The translations under genes and the position numbers were made by a program. Shown one piece after another: positions 6,312 through 9,678 of a stretch of 9,678 bases of DNA (the stretch's first letter is position 1; the number at the start of each line of letters is the position of its first letter). Location of the stretch: contig CAYUCE010000065.1 in NCBI GenBank assembly GCA_964443275.1, positions 1-9,678 of the forward strand, given 5' to 3'. Below the pieces are notes generated by a model, which was given only the letters and a program-made list of their open reading frames with translations, was not told the DNA's origin and searched no databases. This DNA is from CAYUCE01 sp964443275. GTDB taxonomy: Bacteria; Bipolaricaulota; Bipolaricaulia; CAYUCE01.

Positions 6312-6374
6312 AAAGCTCACCACCGGAAAGTATAAGCTGGTATTTAAGCCTTACCAAATATATTTTGGAAAACT
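6312..6374. repeat. Direct repeat, unit 2: 5' region of channel gene copy 2
   Basis: Partner of the repeat at 1738-1806, same orientation. The conserved words cover the ribosome site (GGTGAG on the minus strand), the -10 and -35 boxes and the sequence just upstream, so the upstream part has drifted less than the coding part beyond it. Confidence 0.75.
6329..6357 (-). promoter_or_regulatory. Relict promoter of channel copy 2
   Basis: Minus-strand -35 TTGGTA (6352-6357) and -10 TATACT (6329-6334), spacer 17, the same geometry as at 1755-1783. It appears functional in form although the gene behind it has lost its start codon. Together with the remnants it accounts for most of the 6122-6466 interval, which holds no intact gene. 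Confidence 0.55.
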
Positions 6375-6466
6375 AAGGAGGATAGTTTAGGATTATGATG
6401 AAAAACTGGCAAAGGCTAATTCAAGCCTGAAACCTAAAAACAACAGATTAAACGGGAGGACGAAAA

Positions 6467-7723
6467 ATGGGCAATGATAAGGAACCGAAATGGTTGAAAA
6501 TATTCATTTTATTTTTTCTGGGAATTTGGCTCCTTGCGGGTTTACTTCTCTACCCTTCAGCCAATCTCGCCCGCGAAACTACCGCGACACATTTTGGTCT
6601 GCTCGAAACCTGGGTGGATTTCCGGGCTGCTCAAAAATTGGGTATTCAGTGGGATCGCGGTCATTTGCATTGGGATATGGTCCAAAGAAGCGCCGGGGGA
6701 GATTTTTACTGGAGAGAGTTCGACCACTACGTTAAGGAAGTTCAGCAACATGGCTTTAAGTCACTAATTATAATCATGCCCTTCGCTCATTGGGATCAAA
6801 CTACTTGTCATAAGAATCAAAAAGCCTTAGGCCCACCCTGTAATATGGATCTGTACAAAAATTTCGTAAAAAAGACGGTAGAGCGTTATGATGGCGATGG
6901 GAATCAGGACATGCCGGGGCTTCGCTATCCCATTTACCACTGGGAAGCTTTCAATGAACCCTCGATGAAGGACCTACCTCCCTTCTATGACTTTACTCCC
7001 CAGGACTATTTTAATTTTTTAAAGAGTACCCATGGAGCAATAAAATCAGCTTGCTCTCAATGCAAAGTTGTCCAGGCCGGTGTGGCCGGAATTGCTCCTG
7101 ATAAGAAGCGTTATCTGCGGGAGTACCTGGCCTTAGGAGCGGCCGAGTATTTTGACATTGCAAATATACACTTTATTCACAGTGGGGATTTCGAGACTTT
7201 CAATGTAGGACCTTTCAAAAATATACTACAAGGATACGATATTGATAAGCCTATTTGGGTAACTGAAGTAGAGTTAGAAAGTGGCCACGAAGGGCTCATG
7301 CCACATTTATCCGAAGAGGAGGCAGCTTCGATGTTAGTGAAGGGATATACGAGAGCGTTCTCGCTAGGAGCGGATAATATATTTTATGTTGTCCTTAAGA
7401 CCGCGCCTGAGTTTCCACCCTCGGTAAACAGAGCCTCTCTTATAGATAGCCAGGGGAGAAAGCGGGCCACCTACTTTGCTATGAGGACTATGATAGAAAA
7501 GTTGAAGGGTTTTACTGACATTGAGAAAGTAGCTGAAAATCAGTTCAAGTTTGAAACTCCTACCGGATACGTTTACGTGGTTTGGAATTGCAACATATTA
7601 TTTGAGAATATCTACGGTAAGAGGGTATTGGTCACCAATATTACCGGAAGAGAAGAGGTCAAAAGAACCGGGGACATAAAAGCCGGTGATGAACCCGTAT
7701 TTGTCAGGCCGGTGGAAAAATAG
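6467..7723 (+). CDS. Membrane-anchored glycoside hydrolase, clan GH-A (GH5/GH39-like)
   Basis: Predicted retaining glycosidase held on the outer face of the cytoplasmic membrane. The 418-residue protein has a basic N-terminus and one hydrophobic segment (about 11-30, IFILFFLGIWLLAGLLLYP) acting as a signal anchor. A TIM-barrel domain follows to about residue 345. The acid/base glutamate is E164 in YHWEAFNEPS (end of strand 4), H235 in IANIHFIHS fits the conserved strand-6 histidine, and the nucleophile is E267 in KPIWVTEVE (strand 7). About 70 residues of beta-rich C-terminal domain follow, with VLVTNITGRE and PVFVRP. The ATG at 6467 has GGGAGGA 6 bases upstream. All catalytic residues expected for the clan are present. 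The substrate cannot be told; GH39 and GH5 members act on xylosides, mannans or glucans. A DinB-like gene starts 77 bases downstream. Confidence 0.85.
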   Translation: MGNDKEPKWLKIFILFFLGIWLLAGLLLYPSANLARETTATHFGLLETWVDFRAAQKLGIQWDRGHLHWDMVQRSAGGDFYWREFDHYVKEVQQHGFKSLIIIMPFAHWDQTTCHKNQKALGPPCNMDLYKNFVKKTVERYDGDGNQDMPGLRYPIYHWEAFNEPSMKDLPPFYDFTPQDYFNFLKSTHGAIKSACSQCKVVQAGVAGIAPDKKRYLREYLALGAAEYFDIANIHFIHSGDFETFNVGPFKNILQGYDIDKPIWVTEVELESGHEGLMPHLSEEEAASMLVKGYTRAFSLGADNIFYVVLKTAPEFPPSVNRASLIDSQGRKRATYFAMRTMIEKLKGFTDIEKVAENQFKFETPTGYVYVVWNCNILFENIYGKRVLVTNITGREEVKRTGDIKAGDEPVFVRPVEK

Positions 7724-7800
7724 CTCGTAGATAACCAACAATTTGCAGTTAGAATCTATCAAGATTTAATAAATTGAAGGCACAGGGAGGTATTAATGGC

Positions 7801-7983
7801 ATGGAGGAAAGATCTGATCAACAGTTAGGATGGATTATCAAGGCTATGGAGATGGCTTTTCAGAAGGGGGAGGGACTGGCGGCGAACTCCCTACTTGACG
7901 CATTGGAGGGCTTGACCGCTGAGCAGGTGGCTTGGAAACACCCTGAGTCGGATTTACATTCCATTTGGGAGATTGTCACCTAA
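7801..7983 (+). pseudogene. DinB-like protein, 5' fragment truncated by the insertion sequence
   Basis: The ATG at 7801 has GGGAGG about 10 bases upstream and opens a frame of 60 codons. The product includes LLDALEGLTAEQVAWKHPES and HSIWEIV, the first helix and the SIxEIVxH entry typical of DinB/YfiT-like metal-binding four-helix-bundle proteins. The frame then runs into the left inverted repeat of the element, which supplies the stop TAA (7981-7983) after IVT. The conserved histidine after SIWEIV and the remaining two thirds of the domain are missing. An in-frame TTG at 7774 is a weaker start. No continuation was recognised beyond the element, so the gene is dead here. Confidence 0.7.
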
Positions 7984-8012
7984 ATTCCGCCCAAAATAGC
8001 GGGGGGTTCACT
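7979..8012. repeat. Left terminal inverted repeat of the insertion sequence
   Basis: Compared with the right end read inward, 29 of 34 positions agree without gaps. The first 20 positions differ only at position 9 (CCTAAATT, then C or T, then CGCCCAAAATA). The inner part keeps GGGG and TCACT. Confidence 0.85.
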
Positions 8013-9412
8013 CACCTCCCCACCCACCTCAAAGCTCCTATACATCGGACTTTTAGAAGCCGAAAAGGGTGTAACGGTGGAGACCTACCCTTTCCTATGG
8101 CTTGCCTTGTTCCATCTATGACTATCGAGGCCAACGGATGGGATTGCTTCAGACAAAGCCTTTTAAGTTTTCCTTCCCTTATCTCTACTTCTCCAGGGAT
8201 ATTAAATACCTTCTCTATTAACCTCACTAGTCCAAACTCGGTAATCTTGGTACCTCTAAAGAACCAGTCTTTTGACCATACCAGGATATTATGAGCAAGT
8301 TGGGTCAAAAGGATCAGTGTTTCCTGCCCGTGGAAGCTCCCCTTCCTAATCACATCTTCGTGAAGTCCTTTCTTGTCCTCTTTGATTTCGGCTTCCTCCC
8401 CGCTTCTTGAATCGTAAAGCTTAGCCATTTCCTCTTTGGTTGAGCCGGTAAAAGTGGTAATAATTAAGTCACAATGCTCTTTCCCTTTTTTGTCCTTCCA
8501 TTGTCGGCTCATGGTCTTGGTCTTTCTTCCGTACCGATGAGGTTGTTGGGGAATCCCTAACCTTTGAGAAGGGGTAGGCCCTTCTTCCCATTCCCCATCT
8601 ACTACGGTAGAGGTCACCTTCTTAGCTCTGGTTCCCGAATACCCTTTACAAATTAGCTGATATCCCCTCCACAAAAGCCAGTTGATAATCTCATCAGTTC
8701 CAAATCCACCGTCCAGGCGGAGAAGTACCTTAGCCCTATCCTCTCTAGTTTCTAAACCCAAGATTCTCTCCAGTTCGGTGATGACTTCCTTTATTACTTG
8801 AAAACTTTTGGTATTGCCCGGATATAGCTTTTTCCAAAGTACCTCCTTGTACTGGAGCGCACTTATCCTAGCTTCCTGACGGCCGGTCTGGTTCCTCTTC
8901 CTGGGAAAATATCCCTTGGTGCTTCCTTGAGCATTAGGGGAGGCGGGAAGCCCGGTTAAGTCAATGTCGATTACCAAATAATTATCCCAAATCTCTTCAA
9001 GAGAGTTTATCTCCTCCGGGGGCTTGCTTCTTTCTGGAAGAGAGACCTTGCCCTGCTTCTCCCTAATCTCCTCTACCACCCCCCTAGTTTGGTTAACCGA
9101 ATCAGGGGTGCAGGCATCTAAAGTATCCGAAATGGTAGATTGTTCCGCACAATCTGCCCTCCCAAAAGCCTTTTGAAGAGCAGAATCCGGACGGACCTTC
9201 TCATTGATCTGATAAAGAGCCGAACAACCAGCAAGAATCCCCACCAGACAATCAAGAAGCTTCTCTGTAGGAGTGTGGTCTACCGTCTTTTGAGGAATCT
9301 CCACTTGGTGAAGTGGATCCAAGATCTTGCGATCAGTCAAGTAATAGCCCAAAGCACAAAGGGGTGCAAAACCAGTCAAAGGCTCTAAAGGCTTTAATTC
9401 AAATTCGGTCAT
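8012..9412 (-). CDS. DDE transposase with YREK signature (IS1380-like)
   Basis: Enzyme that cuts and joins the ends of the surrounding element. From the ATG at 9412 it has 466 residues. An N-terminal helical region containing LTDRKILDPLH and STISDTLDA is followed by the DDE core. The first aspartate is in LVIDIDLTGL, the second in LLRLDGGFG, and the glutamate is in the motif Y-x2-R-x3-E-x6-K, seen as YDSRSGEEAEIKEDKK. LTQLAHNILVW follows as the closing helix. All catalytic positions are present and no frameshift is seen. The ATG at 9412 has AGAGGTGA at good spacing. The same frame is open to a TTG at 9520 with AGGGGG in the right inverted repeat, giving 502 residues, so a longer form is possible. 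The stop lies at the inner edge of the left inverted repeat. The IS1380 label is from memory of motifs; another IS4-superfamily group is possible. Confidence 0.85.
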   Translation of the reverse strand: MTEFELKPLEPLTGFAPLCALGYYLTDRKILDPLHQVEIPQKTVDHTPTEKLLDCLVGILAGCSALYQINEKVRPDSALQKAFGRADCAEQSTISDTLDACTPDSVNQTRGVVEEIREKQGKVSLPERSKPPEEINSLEEIWDNYLVIDIDLTGLPASPNAQGSTKGYFPRKRNQTGRQEARISALQYKEVLWKKLYPGNTKSFQVIKEVITELERILGLETREDRAKVLLRLDGGFGTDEIINWLLWRGYQLICKGYSGTRAKKVTSTVVDGEWEEGPTPSQRLGIPQQPHRYGRKTKTMSRQWKDKKGKEHCDLIITTFTGSTKEEMAKLYDSRSGEEAEIKEDKKGLHEDVIRKGSFHGQETLILLTQLAHNILVWSKDWFFRGTKITEFGLVRLIEKVFNIPGEVEIREGKLKRLCLKQSHPLASIVIDGTRQAIGKGRSPPLHPFRLLKVRCIGALRWVGR

Positions 9413-9519
9413 TAATAATTCACCTCTCACCACCACTAAAGGTAGTAGTATATAATCTATACCCTTTAAAGATGGTGAAAAGTGTGAACAGATGGCAACT
9501 TCTGGTTGGTTAACTTTCA

Positions 9520-9553
9520 AGTGACCCCCTGGGTATTTTGGGCGAAATTTAGG
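9520..9553. repeat. Right terminal inverted repeat of the insertion sequence
   Basis: Mirror of 7979-8012. On the minus strand its inner edge contains AGGGGG followed by TTG in frame with the transposase, so the repeat may double as the ribosome site for a longer transposase. Confidence 0.85.
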
Positions 9554-9622
9554 TATCAGGCCAAACTGGCGATGATCAAGCGTTTCGTTAGTACGGTCTA
9601 AATACCATGCGCTGTGACGTAA

Positions 9623-9651
9623 ACTAATGTTAAGAGGTTAACAATGTTAGT
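9623..9651. promoter_or_regulatory. Strong inverted repeat at the right edge, operator- or hairpin-like
   Basis: TGTTAA (9628-9633) and TTAACA (9638-9643) form a perfect 6-base inverted repeat around GAGG. Outside it, ACTAA (9623-9627) and TTAGT (9647-9651) pair as well, with ATG unpaired on one side. No gene in the 125 bases right of the insertion sequence could be assigned, so its role is unknown. Confidence 0.3.
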
Positions 9652-9678
9652 AAAACCTAGCAACTAAAAAAAGCTATC

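Larger units (their letters stand above)
7979..9553 (-). mobile_element. Complete insertion sequence, IS4 superfamily (IS1380-like), 1575 bp
   Basis: The element is bounded by imperfect terminal inverted repeats of 34 bp at 7979-8012 and 9520-9553, both reading CCTAAATT inward. They enclose a single transposase gene on the minus strand that fills nearly the whole space. Flanking tetramers are GTCA on the left and TATC on the right, so no target-site duplication is visible. The base composition is noticeably more GC-rich than the restriction-modification region. Ends and transposase both look intact, so the element may still be mobile. Confidence 0.85.

Noticed and set aside
6490..6767. Alternative frames inside the glycoside hydrolase gene
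   Set aside because: Overlapped entirely by a frame with catalytic motifs and a good ribosome site.
7965..8294. Plus-strand frame starting in the DinB fragment and running into the insertion sequence
   Set aside because: Antisense to the transposase C-terminus, with no domain and no ribosome site.
9520..9640. Transposase frame stays open leftward of the element into the right flank
   Set aside because: No ATG or GTG start with a ribosome site in the flank, and the flank part crosses the element boundary, so it is chance openness.

Overview
This is a bacterial accessory region. Genes have Shine-Dalgarno sites of the GGAGG type, promoters resemble the sigma-70/sigma-A consensus, and composition is AT-rich to moderate, with a visibly more GC-rich insertion sequence at the right end. 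That would suit an anaerobic or thermophilic Firmicute or a similar lineage, but nothing here fixes the taxon. No rRNA, tRNA or CRISPR array was seen.

Left part (1-1800): a HigB/HigA toxin-antitoxin pair on the minus strand, with a palindromic operator inside its own promoter. Next, also on the minus strand, is a gene for an unusual potassium-channel-like protein: a Cys/His cluster, pentapeptide-like repeats, then a pore with a TLGYGD filter. Its last 3' part is frameshifted.

Middle part (1860-4384): a two-gene restriction-modification unit on the plus strand. A PD-(D/E)XK-type endonuclease comes first and overlaps a gamma-class N6-adenine methyltransferase by 7 bases. Facing it is a single-pass membrane protein gene split by one in-frame stop (4445-5218).

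From 5426 to 6357 lies a second, badly decayed copy of the channel gene. Its promoter is still well conserved, but its body is split into an N-terminal and a C-terminal remnant. Between the remnants sits a compact divergent cassette: a 68-residue XRE/Cro-type regulator (minus) and a 53-codon zinc-ribbon protein (plus) that share a short palindromic control region. The two channel copies are in direct orientation and bracket the restriction-modification unit. This is the most notable structural feature of the window.

Right part (6467-9678): a membrane-anchored clan-A glycoside hydrolase, then the first 60 codons of a DinB-like gene cut off by a complete 1575-bp insertion sequence. The element has 34-bp imperfect terminal inverted repeats and an intact DDE transposase with a Y-R-E-K signature. 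The rest of the DinB gene does not reappear beyond the element and no target duplication is visible, so a rearrangement followed or accompanied insertion.

Overall it reads as a mosaic of mobile, defence-type modules (toxin-antitoxin, restriction-modification, IS) set among decaying channel and membrane genes. I see no single fully new system. The channel-gene duplication with its inserted regulator/zinc-ribbon cassette deserves the closest look.
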